Below, piece by piece: positions 16,318-24,875 of a stretch of DNA of 37,938 bases (positions are counted from its first letter, which is position 1; every line of letters begins with the position of its first letter). The translations under genes and the position numbers were made by a program. The notes below the pieces were generated by a model. The model saw nothing but the letters and a program-made list of their open reading frames with translations. It had not been told where the DNA came from and made no database searches. This DNA comes from Prauserella aidingensis. GTDB lineage: Bacteria; Actinomycetota; Actinomycetes; Mycobacteriales; Pseudonocardiaceae. The stretch is from positions 1 to 37,938 of the forward strand of contig NZ_JAMTCN010000038.1 in assembly GCF_024171865.1 (NCBI RefSeq), read 5' to 3'.

Positions 16318-17538
16318 ATGACTGCCCTCCGTACGGCGCCCACCACCGGCACGGACACCGACGGCGTGCCCACCACCGCCGAGCTCGTCGCGCGGGCCCG
16401 GGCACTGCACCCGCTGCTGAAGAAGAACGCCGCCGAGGGCGAACGGGAGCGCCGCGTGGCCCAGGAGTGCATCCAGGCCCTCACCGAGGCCGGTCTCTTC
16501 AAGCTCGCCGTACCCAAACGCTACGGGGGCTACGAGACCTCCGTGCGCACGATGCTTGAGGTCTCGGCCGCCGTCGCCGAGGCCGACGGCGGCGCCGCCT
16601 GGGTGGTCACCCTCGTCAACTTCTGCAACCGGGGCGTCGCCGACTATCCGGTGCAGGCGCAGGACGAGGTCTTCGGCGCCGACCCCGACGCGAAGGTCTC
16701 CGGCGTGTTCGCCCCCACCTCCACGGCACGGAAGGTCGACGGTGGCTGGCGGGTGACAGGCAAGTGGTTCTACAACTCCGGCTCCTGGCACGCCACCTGG
16801 ACCGTGGGGGGCATCCCGTTGACCGACGAGGCGGGCAACGTCACCGGCCGCGGCATGGCCCTCATCCCGCGCAGCGACCTGAAACTGGAGGACACCTGGT
16901 TCGTCGTCGGGATGCGGTCGTCGGGCAGCAACTGCTTCATCGCCGAGGACGTGTTCGTACCCGACGACCGGCTGATCAACATCATGCCGGTGATGGCCGG
17001 AGCGGGCGCTGACGATCTCGACGTCGCCCCCCTCTACCGGACCGCGCTCGCCCCTCTCGTGTCGCTGGCCCTCGTCGGCCCGCAGCTGGGCCTGGGCAAG
17101 GCCGCCCTCGAGTACGTGATCAGCAAGGCCGCGACCAAGGGCATCTCCGGCACGAGCTTCACCACGCAGTCCGAGTCGGTCGGCTTCCAGCTGCAGATCG
17201 CCGAGGCCGCACGGTTGGTCGACACAGCTCACCTGCACGCCTACCGTGCCGCCGACGACCTCGACGAAGCCGCCGCCGCGGGCGAGTTTCCCGACCTCGT
17301 CACCCGCGCCCGCGTGCGGTCCAGCACCGGCTACGCCGCCGAGTGCGTCACCAAGGCGATCGACATCTTGCTGTCGGCGCACGGAGCATCCTCCTTCGCC
17401 GAGGTCAACCCGCTGCAGAAGATCTGGCGCGACTCGGCCACCGCGGCCCGGCATGCCGCTGTCCCCCCGCAGCTCAACTACGAGCTATACGGCAAGAGCC
17501 TGCTGGGCGTCGAGAACACTGTCACCCCGATCCTCTGA
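16318..17538 (+). CDS. HsaA-type flavin-dependent monooxygenase (oxygenase component)
   Basis: A 406-residue member of the acyl-CoA-dehydrogenase-fold group D monooxygenases (HsaA, HpaH-like C2), which hydroxylate phenols using reduced flavin from a separate reductase. Seen: AGLFKLAVPKRYGGYETS, GGAAWVVTLVNFCNRG, the beta-domain WRVTGKWFYNSGSWHATWTV, and GMRSSGSNCFIAEDVFVP. The C-terminal LSAHGASSFAEVNPLQKIWR stretch is typical of this group. It lacks a CoA-type dehydrogenase context, being followed by ring-cleavage genes. AAGGAG lies just upstream of ATG 16318. The likely role is ortho-hydroxylation of a phenolic intermediate to a catechol. Its reductase could be the damaged gene before it or the intact one at 24876. 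Confidence 0.85.
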   Translation: MTALRTAPTTGTDTDGVPTTAELVARARALHPLLKKNAAEGERERRVAQECIQALTEAGLFKLAVPKRYGGYETSVRTMLEVSAAVAEADGGAAWVVTLVNFCNRGVADYPVQAQDEVFGADPDAKVSGVFAPTSTARKVDGGWRVTGKWFYNSGSWHATWTVGGIPLTDEAGNVTGRGMALIPRSDLKLEDTWFVVGMRSSGSNCFIAEDVFVPDDRLINIMPVMAGAGADDLDVAPLYRTALAPLVSLALVGPQLGLGKAALEYVISKAATKGISGTSFTTQSESVGFQLQIAEAARLVDTAHLHAYRAADDLDEAAAAGEFPDLVTRARVRSSTGYAAECVTKAIDILLSAHGASSFAEVNPLQKIWRDSATAARHAAVPPQLNYELYGKSLLGVENTVTPIL

Positions 17539-17591
17539 CCGACCACCGTCCAACCCTCCCCCATCCAGCTCGTCATCCCCAAGGAGATCCC

Positions 17592-18455
17592 GTGCGTCTT
17601 GCCACCGTGTCCGGTCGGCTCGTCCTGCTCCCTGCCAACGGAACCGGCGCCATCGACGTCGAGCACGCCACCGGAGGGCGTTTCGGACCCGACACCATGG
17701 CAGCGCTCGAACGATGGGACGAGCTGGTCGATGCCCTGCAGGGCATCGAAGCACCGGCCGAGCCGATCGAGCCCGGGCAGCTGCAGGCCCCGGTCCCGAT
17801 GCCCCGTCAGCTGTTCGCCATCGGCCTGAACTACGCCGACCACGCGGCGGAGTCCAAGATGCCGCTGCCCCCGGCGCCGCTGGTCTTCACCAAGTTCCCG
17901 ACCTGCCTGACCGGCCCCTACGCGACCGTGGAGCTGCCCAGCGACAATGTCGACTACGAGGTGGAGCTGGTCGTCGTCATCGGCCGCCGCGCCGACCGGG
18001 TCAGCGAGGACCAGGCCTGGGAGCACGTCGCCGGTGTCACGATCGGGCAGGACCTCTCCGAGCGGGTCGTCCAGCTCACCGGCACGCCCCCGCAGTTCAG
18101 CCTGGCCAAGTCCTACGCCGGCTTCGGCCCGACTGGGCCTGCGCTGGTCACTCTCGACGAGATTCCCGACCCGGGCGCACTGGGCATCGGCTGCCGCGTG
18201 GGCGAGGAGGTCCTGCAGGACGGCAACACCAAGGACATGATCTTCGGCATCCCCGAGCTCATCGCCCGCCTGTCCCACGTGTGCCCGCTGCTGCCCGGCG
18301 ACCAGATCTGGACCGGCACGCCCGACGGTGTCGGCATGGTCCGCACCCCGAAGCGTTACCTCGCTCCCGGCGAGACGCTCACCACCTGGATCGACGGCAT
18401 CGGAGAGCTCCGCACGAGCTTCGTCGCCGCCAGCGACCACAAGACCCGCGACTGA
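17592..18455 (+). CDS. Fumarylacetoacetate hydrolase-family protein
   Basis: A 287-residue FAH-family enzyme, a family of metal-dependent hydrolases, decarboxylases and hydratases acting on C-C bonds of oxo-acids from aromatic ring cleavage. Metal ligands are in DYEVELVVVIG (E123, E125) and IGQDLSER (D154), with the active-site lysine in LAKSYAGFGPTGP and the C-terminal GTPDGVGM. The GTG at 17592 (VRLATVSGRL) is the start, given AAGGAG seven bases upstream and the good fit to family starts. An earlier in-frame start would overlap the previous gene by 200 bases. It lies between the monooxygenase and the extradiol dioxygenase and probably processes a ring-cleavage product. Confidence 0.88.
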   Translation: MRLATVSGRLVLLPANGTGAIDVEHATGGRFGPDTMAALERWDELVDALQGIEAPAEPIEPGQLQAPVPMPRQLFAIGLNYADHAAESKMPLPPAPLVFTKFPTCLTGPYATVELPSDNVDYEVELVVVIGRRADRVSEDQAWEHVAGVTIGQDLSERVVQLTGTPPQFSLAKSYAGFGPTGPALVTLDEIPDPGALGIGCRVGEEVLQDGNTKDMIFGIPELIARLSHVCPLLPGDQIWTGTPDGVGMVRTPKRYLAPGETLTTWIDGIGELRTSFVAASDHKTRD

Positions 18456-18468
18456 CGAGGAGCAGACG

Positions 18469-19446
18469 ATGCCCCTGCACCGGCTGACCGGCATCACGAT
18501 CGGCGTGCCCAACGTGTCCGAGACCGCCGACTACTACACCGACTTCGGCCTGACCCCCTCGGCGAGGAGCACCGCTGCGAGCCCCGAGGCCGTCTACGCA
18601 CTGAACACCGGCGACCTGCAAGTCGCCTTCTCGACCGTCGACGGTGGTGAGCAGTTGCGCCTGGTGCGCACTCCCCGGCGCCGGCTGGTCGAGCTCGGGG
18701 TCGGGGTCGACGACCCCGACGACCTCGACCGGATCGCCGCGTCGTTGGCCCACCTCGAGCTGACGCCCGAGCGCGACGCGGCCTCGTTGACCGTCGTGGA
18801 CCCGGGCACCGGAATTCGCGTCACGGTGGAGATCGCCGAACGGATCGACCAGGCACCGGCCACCGTGCCGAGCTACAACTCCCCAGGGATCGTCGCCCGG
18901 CAGAACGCCCGTGCCGACGGCGTCGAACGGGACAACCCGGTGCGGCCGCGCAAACTCGGCCACGTCGTCCTGGGCTCCACCGACCAGGACACCAGCCAGC
19001 GGTTCTTCACCGAGGGGATCGGCTTCAAGATCAGCGACCGGGTGCCCGGTCACGCCGCATTCATGCGCTGCTCCACCGACCACCACAACGTGCTCGTCCA
19101 GGCAGCGCCCGTGTCCCTGCTGCACCACACGTCCTGGCAGGTCGACGACGTCGACGAGGTCGGCCGCGGTGCCACCTCCATGCTGGCCGAGGACCCGACC
19201 CGGCACGTCTGGGGCCTGGGCCGGCACCACATCGGGTCGAACTTCTTCTGGTACCTCAAGGACCCGGCCGGCAACTTCAGTGAGTACTACTCCGACATCG
19301 ACTGCATCGTCGACGACCAGCTCTGGACGCCGCAGGACTGGCACGACGCCCGCGCCCTCTACAGCTGGGGGCCGCCCCCGCCGCCGTCCTTCCTCAAGCC
19401 GGACGACCTGGCCGAACTCATGACGGACGCCCACGCGGCCGGCTGA
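18469..19446 (+). CDS. Type I extradiol dioxygenase (VOC superfamily)
   Basis: A 325-residue two-domain vicinal-oxygen-chelate protein. The C-terminal domain carries the complete 2-His-1-carboxylate iron site: H165 in RKLGHVVLG, H220 in LLHHTSWQV and E272 in NFSEYYSD. The spacing matches BphC-type catechol dioxygenases. It would cleave a catechol next to the hydroxyls using Fe(II) and O2. GAGGAG precedes ATG 18469 by seven bases. It lies 13 bp after the FAH-type hydrolase and 23 bp before the FAD hydroxylase. The N-terminal domain is poorly conserved, as usual. Confidence 0.88.
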   Translation: MPLHRLTGITIGVPNVSETADYYTDFGLTPSARSTAASPEAVYALNTGDLQVAFSTVDGGEQLRLVRTPRRRLVELGVGVDDPDDLDRIAASLAHLELTPERDAASLTVVDPGTGIRVTVEIAERIDQAPATVPSYNSPGIVARQNARADGVERDNPVRPRKLGHVVLGSTDQDTSQRFFTEGIGFKISDRVPGHAAFMRCSTDHHNVLVQAAPVSLLHHTSWQVDDVDEVGRGATSMLAEDPTRHVWGLGRHHIGSNFFWYLKDPAGNFSEYYSDIDCIVDDQLWTPQDWHDARALYSWGPPPPPSFLKPDDLAELMTDAHAAG

Positions 19447-19469
19447 TTCACATCCCAAGGGACACCGTC

Positions 19470-21110
19470 ATGGAAGAACGACCGAAGAACACAGGCGACT
19501 ACGACGTCGCGGTCGTCGGTTTTGGCCCCGTCGGGCAGGTGCTGGCCATCCTGCTCGGCCAGCAAGGACACCGGGTCGCGGTGGTGGAGCGGTACGAGGG
19601 GATCTACCCCAAGCCCCGCGCCGTCGTGTTCGACGACGAGATCGCCCGGGTCCTGGCCTCGGCCGGAATCGCGGACCGGTTCGTCGACGTGCGCGACGTC
19701 GCCTCCGACTACGAATGGCGCAATGTCGCTGGCGAGACCCTTCTCCGTTTCGACTTCAGCGACCGCGGCGACTCCGGGTGGCCCGAGTCCAACATGGTCA
19801 CGCAGCCGCGCCTCGAGGACGTGCTCTGCCAACGCGTGGCCGCCCTGCCGAACGTCACGGTCTTCCGATCGACCGAGGCCGTCCAGCTGCAGCCGGACGA
19901 CGCCGGGGTCGACGTCACGGTGTGCGACTCGCTGCTGAAGCGGAAGATCCTGCGAGCGGCCTATGTGGTCGGGTGCGACGGCGCGAACAGCTTCGTCCGG
20001 CAGCGGATGAACACCGCCGTGACCGACCTCGGGTTCTTCCACGACTGGCTCATCTGTGACGTGCTGCCGCGCGAGCAGCGCTGCTGGTCACCGACGAACC
20101 TCCAGCTCTGCGACCCGGCTCGGCCAACGACGATGGTCTCCGGCGGCCCGGGCCGCAGGCGTTGGGAGTTCATGCGAATGCCCGGCGACATCGCCGAGGA
20201 GTTCGACAGCGACGAGACCGCCTGGCGACTGCTGGCCGCCTCCGGGATCACCCCGGAGAACGCGACCCTGGAGAAACGCGCCGTCTACACCTTCCACGCG
20301 CGCTGGGTGGACGACTGGCGGGACGGTCGGCTGCTCATCGCCGGAGACGCAGCCCACCTCATGCCCCCCTTCCGCGGGCAGGGCATGTGCAGCGGCATCC
20401 GGGACGCGGCGAACCTGGCCTGGAAACTCGATCTCGCCCTCCGCGACGTGGCCGCACCGGACCTGCTCGACACCTACGTCACCGAACGGTCCGCGCACGT
20501 TCAGCACGCGATCCAGATGTCCGTCGAGCTCGGCAAGGTGATCTGCGAGACCGATCCGGAGAAGGTCGCCCAGCGCGACGCGCACCTGATCGGTGCCGGC
20601 GCCCGACCGGAGACCGCACTGCCGCCGGTTCCCCCCGCGGCTCTCGGCCCAGGCGCGCTCCAGAGCGACGACGCCGGGAAACCGCTCGCGCCCGCCGGCC
20701 AGGTCGCCGTCCAGGGCCGAGTGCGGTCCGCCAATGGCGCCGACGGCCTATTCGACGACGTCGCCGGCGTCGGGTTCCGGCTGCTGGTGGACGGTGAGCG
20801 GCTGCCGAATAGCGGCCTCAGTCTTGAACTGTCCGCCGAACACGCGCGGCTGCTCTCCGACATCGACGCGCGAATAGTCCCCGCCGTGCGCGCCGGAGCA
20901 GACGTTCGCGGCGACGCGGTCGAGGACCTGGACGGCGTCCTGCTGCCCTTCCTTCGATCAGCGGGGCATGCCGTGCAAGCCATCCGGCCGGACGGCTACG
21001 TCTTCGGCGGCGTGTCCGACGTCGCGGAGCTCCCGCGGCTGCTCACACAGCTTGCCGCAGCGCTGCGCCTAGCACCCGCTCCCTCCGTTGTAGCGAAGAG
21101 AACCCGTTGA
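19470..21110 (+). CDS. MhpA-type FAD-dependent aromatic hydroxylase
   Basis: A 546-residue class A flavoprotein monooxygenase similar to 3-(3-hydroxyphenyl)propionate hydroxylase. The FAD-binding VVGFGPVGQVLAILL is at residues 15-29. DGANSFVRQRM is the DG motif. GDAAHLMPPFRGQGMCSGIR near 292-311 is the second FAD motif, with the MhpA-type continuation RDAANLAWKLDLAL. The C-terminal thioredoxin-like region is present. It uses NAD(P)H to hydroxylate an aromatic ring, most likely upstream of the extradiol cleavage step. AAGGGA precedes the ATG. The stop overlaps a TTG at 21107, so coupling to the next gene is possible. Confidence 0.88.
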   Translation: MEERPKNTGDYDVAVVGFGPVGQVLAILLGQQGHRVAVVERYEGIYPKPRAVVFDDEIARVLASAGIADRFVDVRDVASDYEWRNVAGETLLRFDFSDRGDSGWPESNMVTQPRLEDVLCQRVAALPNVTVFRSTEAVQLQPDDAGVDVTVCDSLLKRKILRAAYVVGCDGANSFVRQRMNTAVTDLGFFHDWLICDVLPREQRCWSPTNLQLCDPARPTTMVSGGPGRRRWEFMRMPGDIAEEFDSDETAWRLLAASGITPENATLEKRAVYTFHARWVDDWRDGRLLIAGDAAHLMPPFRGQGMCSGIRDAANLAWKLDLALRDVAAPDLLDTYVTERSAHVQHAIQMSVELGKVICETDPEKVAQRDAHLIGAGARPETALPPVPPAALGPGALQSDDAGKPLAPAGQVAVQGRVRSANGADGLFDDVAGVGFRLLVDGERLPNSGLSLELSAEHARLLSDIDARIVPAVRAGADVRGDAVEDLDGVLLPFLRSAGHAVQAIRPDGYVFGGVSDVAELPRLLTQLAAALRLAPAPSVVAKRTR

Positions 21111-21133
21111 GTGACTGCCGAGAGAGTCAGGAC

Positions 21134-22240
21134 ATGACCGGTCACCCGTACGAGAACCAGCCGCCAGCGCGCGGCGACCACGACAGGCGACGTTTCTTCC
21201 AGGGCGCAGCCAGCGTTGCTGCGACCCTGACAGCCGCGCAGCTCGCCACGGCACCCGCCGCCGGCGCCACACCGCCGCGCAGGACCCCGAAGATCGACGT
21301 CCACTCGCACTTTCTGCCGGCCGAGTACCGGCAGGCGCTGATCGACAATGGCGAGTCCAAGCCTGACGGCTTCCCCGCCCTGCCCGAGTGGAGCGTCCAA
21401 GCGCACCTGGACGTGATGGACCAGCTCGGAATCGGCACGTCGATGCTGTCGATCTCCTCCCCGGGAGTCACCTTCGGCGCGAATCCCGAGGCCGTGCGCT
21501 GGGCGCGCTTCGTCAACGACGCCGGGGCGGAATTGGTCAGGCAGCATCCGCGTCGGTTCGGGCTCTTCGCCAATCTGCCACTCCCCGACCTGGACGCGTC
21601 ACTGACGGAACTGGAACGCGCGCTCGATACATTGGGCGCTGACGAGGTAGCCCTCGAGACCAACTACGACGGGATCTACCTCGGAGATCGCCGTTTCGCC
21701 CCACTCTTCCAGGAGCTCCACCTGCGCAAGGCCGTCGTGCTCATCCACCCCACGTCACCGGCGTGCTGGGAGCAGACCGCCCTCGGATATCCCCGCCCGC
21801 TCATCGAGTTCCATTTCGATACGACGCGGGCGCTGAGCGACATGGTGCTCAACGGGACGCTCACGAGGTACTCGGACGCGCGCGTCATCGTGCCGCATTC
21901 GGGGTCAGCACTCGTTCCGTTGGCCGACCGCGTCGCCGCGCTCGCCGGAGTCTTCCCACTCGGCGGAAACGCCCCCGGCCAGATCGACGTCATCGGAACG
22001 TTCGAGAAGCTGTACTACGAGACCGGCGCCGGGAACCCGTTCCCACGCCAATTCCCGGGGCTACTCAGCCTTGCCAAGATCGACCGACTGCTGTACGGCA
22101 GCGACTGGCCGTTCGGGCCAGTCCCGGGAATCCAGGCGACGCTCGATCAGCTCGAGCGCACCAGATTGCTCAACCCGAACCAACGACGCGCGCTGTACCG
22201 CGACAATGCCGTGCGCCTCTTCCCTCGGCTCCAGGAGTAG
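21134..22240 (+). CDS. Amidohydrolase-family decarboxylase (ACMSD-like) with Tat signal
   Basis: A 368-residue amidohydrolase-2 protein like 2-amino-3-carboxymuconate semialdehyde decarboxylase and 6-methylsalicylate/resorcylate decarboxylases. These are Zn/Mn enzymes for non-oxidative decarboxylation or hydrolysis. Visible metal and active residues: HSH at 57-59, a later HPTSPACWE histidine, VPHSGSAL, and GSDWPFG with the conserved aspartate. Unlike most relatives it begins with a twin-arginine signal, DRRRFFQGA at 17-25, then a hydrophobic stretch and an Ala-rich cleavage region (APAAGA), so it is predicted to be exported folded. ATG 21134 is preferred. A TTG at 21107 overlapping the hydroxylase stop would add nine residues. 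Confidence 0.83.
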   Translation: MTGHPYENQPPARGDHDRRRFFQGAASVAATLTAAQLATAPAAGATPPRRTPKIDVHSHFLPAEYRQALIDNGESKPDGFPALPEWSVQAHLDVMDQLGIGTSMLSISSPGVTFGANPEAVRWARFVNDAGAELVRQHPRRFGLFANLPLPDLDASLTELERALDTLGADEVALETNYDGIYLGDRRFAPLFQELHLRKAVVLIHPTSPACWEQTALGYPRPLIEFHFDTTRALSDMVLNGTLTRYSDARVIVPHSGSALVPLADRVAALAGVFPLGGNAPGQIDVIGTFEKLYYETGAGNPFPRQFPGLLSLAKIDRLLYGSDWPFGPVPGIQATLDQLERTRLLNPNQRRALYRDNAVRLFPRLQE

Positions 22241-22463
22241 CGCGCCTCAGCAAATCACCGCGCTCGGGGGCGACGGCTTCCTCGGCAGGGGATGAACACC
22301 ACGGCGGCCTGGGGTCCGCCCTTCCCGGCATACAGCCGGCCGAGACCCGGCGTTTTCGCTGCCCATCCGCGGCCGCCCAGCCGGAGCAGTGATCCCAGCG
22401 ATCGTGGGCGAGTGAGTCCTGCACAGGCTCGAGACCAGCACGTCGAACCCAAAGGAGACACCC

Positions 22464-23399
22464 GTGAAGAAGACCCCCAAGGCGATCGTCAGCTGTGCGG
22501 TGACCGGATCCGTGCACACGCCGACGATGTCCCCGGCACTACCGGTGACTCCGCAGGCGATTGCCGACTCCGCCATCCATGCGGCGGAAGCCGGTGCCGC
22601 AGTCCTGCACCTGCACGCCCGGGACCCCGAGACGGGCTACCCCACCCCCGACCCTGACGTCTTCATGAAGTTCCTGCCGACCATCAAGGTCGGCACGGAC
22701 GCGATCGTGAACATCACGACCGGCGGCAGCTTCCGGATGACGGTCGAGCAACGTCTCGCCGCCGCGCTGCGGACCCGGCCCGAACTCGCCTCGCTCAACA
22801 TGGGGTCGATGAACTTCAACTTCGCACCGGCCGCGCGAGGCTTCGAGAACTGGAAGCACTCGTGGGAGGAGGAGTACCTCCTCGGCTCGGACGACGTGAT
22901 CTTCGCCAATACGTTCCGGCAGATCGAGCGGACGCTACGCGACCTGGGCGAGGGCTGTGGCACCCGCTTCGAGTACGAGTGCTACGACGTCGGACACCTC
23001 TACAACCTGGCGCACTTCGCCGACCGCGGCCTGGCGAAGCCGCCCTTCCTCGTGCAGTGCATCTTCGGAGTCCTGGGTGGTGTCGGCGCGGATCACGCGA
23101 ACCTGACCCACATGGTGACGATCGCCGACAAGTTGTTCGGCGACGACTACCAGCTGTCCGCGTTCGCCACCGGCCGCCACCAGATGGGTTTCGTCTCCCA
23201 CGCCGCCACGATGGGTGGTCACGTGCGGGTGGGGCTCGAGGACAGCCTGTACATCGAGCGTGGCCAGCTCGCCAAGAGCAACGCAGAGCAGGTGGAGAAG
23301 GTAGTTCGCCTCCTCACCGACCTGGGTCGTGAGATCGCGACACCGGACGAGGCCCGGGAACTGCTGGATCTCAAGGGCGCCGGCGGCGTCGGCTTCTGA
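22464..23399 (+). CDS. Beta-keto acid cleavage enzyme (BKACE, DUF849)
   Basis: A 311-residue BKACE-family protein, the family of Kce (3-keto-5-aminohexanoate cleavage enzyme). These Zn enzymes use acetyl-CoA to cleave a beta-keto acid into acetoacetate and a new acyl-CoA. The TIM-barrel start SCAVTGSVHTPTMSP and the Zn-binding LHLHARD (H49, H51) are clear, as is the late GGHVRVGLEDSLYI. AAAGGAGA sits eight bases before GTG 22464. It is the last intact gene of the plus-strand operon after a 223-bp gap in which no gene is seen. The keto acid it acts on is unknown; a ring-cleavage or side-chain product of this operon is the natural guess. Confidence 0.88.
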   Translation: MKKTPKAIVSCAVTGSVHTPTMSPALPVTPQAIADSAIHAAEAGAAVLHLHARDPETGYPTPDPDVFMKFLPTIKVGTDAIVNITTGGSFRMTVEQRLAAALRTRPELASLNMGSMNFNFAPAARGFENWKHSWEEEYLLGSDDVIFANTFRQIERTLRDLGEGCGTRFEYECYDVGHLYNLAHFADRGLAKPPFLVQCIFGVLGGVGADHANLTHMVTIADKLFGDDYQLSAFATGRHQMGFVSHAATMGGHVRVGLEDSLYIERGQLAKSNAEQVEKVVRLLTDLGREIATPDEARELLDLKGAGGVGF

Positions 23400-23450
23400 C
23401 GGGGCGCCCACCACCCGCGACCCCCACACGGGCAGAGAGCCGGGCACGCG

Positions 23451-23727
23451 ACCACCGCGCAGGAGGATCTCGAGGAGATCCGCGAGCGCCCGCTCCGTCG
23501 TGACCGGGCGTATCGCCCCCTGTGCCGCCGACGTCGACGGGCAGGCCCGGTTCCCCACCGAGGGCTACCGCACCCTCGTGGAGGCCCAGCTGCACGCGGT
23601 CGCCGTCCCCGGGGCATATGGCAGGGTCGGCGCCGACGTGTTGACCGGTGCGGTCGTGGCCGAGCAGATCGCCCGGACCTGTGTCACCCGGACCGCGGCC
23701 GGCCTATCCGAGACCGGGCACTGCTGA
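23451..23727 (+). pseudogene. N-terminal remnant of an acyl-CoA dehydrogenase
   Basis: After a short AQEDLEEIRER stretch in one frame, the homology continues in another as SVVTGRIAPCAADVDGQARF, then PTEGYRTLVEAQLHAVAVPG and GADVLTGAVVAEQIARTCVT. This is the typical helical N-terminus of an acyl-CoA dehydrogenase. It stops at 23727 after about 90 codons; the FAD-binding middle and C-terminal domains are missing. It lies 50 bp after the BKACE gene in the same direction, so it was probably part of that operon before a deletion removed its 3' part. Confidence 0.65.
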
Positions 23728-24767
23728 CACCTGCGCCTCTGTAACCGCGGGCGAGCTACGTCCGTCTGGGCGCTCGAAACCGGAGCGACGCCCGCTGGTG
23801 AACGTTCGGTAGGCGCCCACCTCGGCCATGCCGATCTGGACGGCCAGAAGGAGAGCTGCCGCATGCGGAGCGTTCTACGCGTCCGGGCCCAGGTGCGCCG
23901 ACACGTGTCCGACGACACCCTCAGCGCGGCGTGGGAGCCGGCCAGTGCGAGCTCGGGGGAACAGGACGACGAGCATGCCGACCGTCAGCACCGCGAACAG
24001 CAGCCAGGGCGTCACGTCGGCCCGGCGCACGAGCAGCAGGGCGATGACCGGGCCGCGACGCACGCGGCGATACCCGCCGGGCGCGTCGGAGCCGTTGCCT
24101 CCGGGGACGCGACCAGGTACAGCGTGGGGGACAGCAGGCCCACGGCCCCGACGACCAGCGCCGGCCGCGACGGCGAGGATGTCCGCGGACGCGGACGATC
24201 TCACGAGCACGGTGCGACCGATACCTCGGTGCGCAACCCGAGATCGACCTCGAGCACGGCCCTGACCCGAAGACTCCGCGACGACGTCCTGGTCGACGCC
24301 GCCCCGGATCGTGTACGCCCGACTCGGGCGGAGACCGTCGAGTGGAGCGCCGTCCGCAGCGGCGCAGCGCCGGGTGCAGCAGCACCAGCTGCAGGTCCTG
24401 ACCGTCCGCCGCGGCCCTGGCCACCAGCACCTCGGTGTAGTCGGCCTCGGCCAGCCGAGGTCCCGGAGTGGGGACGCCGGCCTGGATGAGGCGTCGCTAT
24501 GCATCGGGGCCCCGAAGCAGCTCGAGCAGGACGCCGACGGGTTCGACGTCGTCGTGCAGGTGCACCGGCCAAGCAGAAAGACCGTCACATCGCGGTCTCG
24601 CCGTCCCCAGCCCCGGATCCTCTGTCAGGTCTCTACGGCATAGGGCGGACTGGGGGGGTTCGACGGGACGCCATCCAGGCTCGCCGAGCGGGGACCGGTA
24701 GTGACCACGATCGCCCGGATCGCCGGACACCGTCCCGTCCTGGCCTGACCTCAGTCCGTCAAGGGGC
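23728..24767. other. About 1 kb of decayed sequence without an intact gene
   Basis: No frame shows a credible complete protein on either strand. The minus strand carries short believable pieces in changing frames. One is ALVVGAVGLLSPTLYLVA and another VIALLLVRRADVTPWLLF then AVLTVGMLVVLF, both like membrane segments. A third is GLRPSRAYTIRGGVDQDVVA, like part of an extracellular domain. This suggests the remains of one or two membrane-associated genes on the minus strand, heavily frameshifted. Family not recognised. Confidence 0.35.
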
Positions 24768-24796
24768 TTGACAAATATCTGGGTTCGACGTGAACT
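24766..24796 (+). promoter_or_regulatory. Promoter-like element before the flavin reductase-ribBA operon
   Basis: TTGACA at 24768-24773 is followed after 17 bp by TGAACT (24791-24796), a weak -10. The -35 lies inside GCTTGACAAATAT (24766-24778), almost the same word as GCTTGACAAAAAT at 34951-34963 upstream of the second monooxygenase operon. A common regulator is possible. The distance to the start codon is about 80 bp. Confidence 0.45.
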
Positions 24797-24875
24797 ACTG
24801 CACACACCGGTCGATAGGCCGTCCGGGCCTCGATCAGCTGTAGCAAAGGTCACCGCTCTTTCTCCGGAGGTCAGC

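Noticed and set aside
16312-17454. Minus-strand 380-codon frame opposite the HsaA-type oxygenase
   Set aside because: Gly/Val/His-rich antisense shadow; the plus strand carries clear family motifs.
18379-19458. Minus-strand frame opposite the extradiol dioxygenase
   Set aside because: Antisense shadow without recognisable domains.
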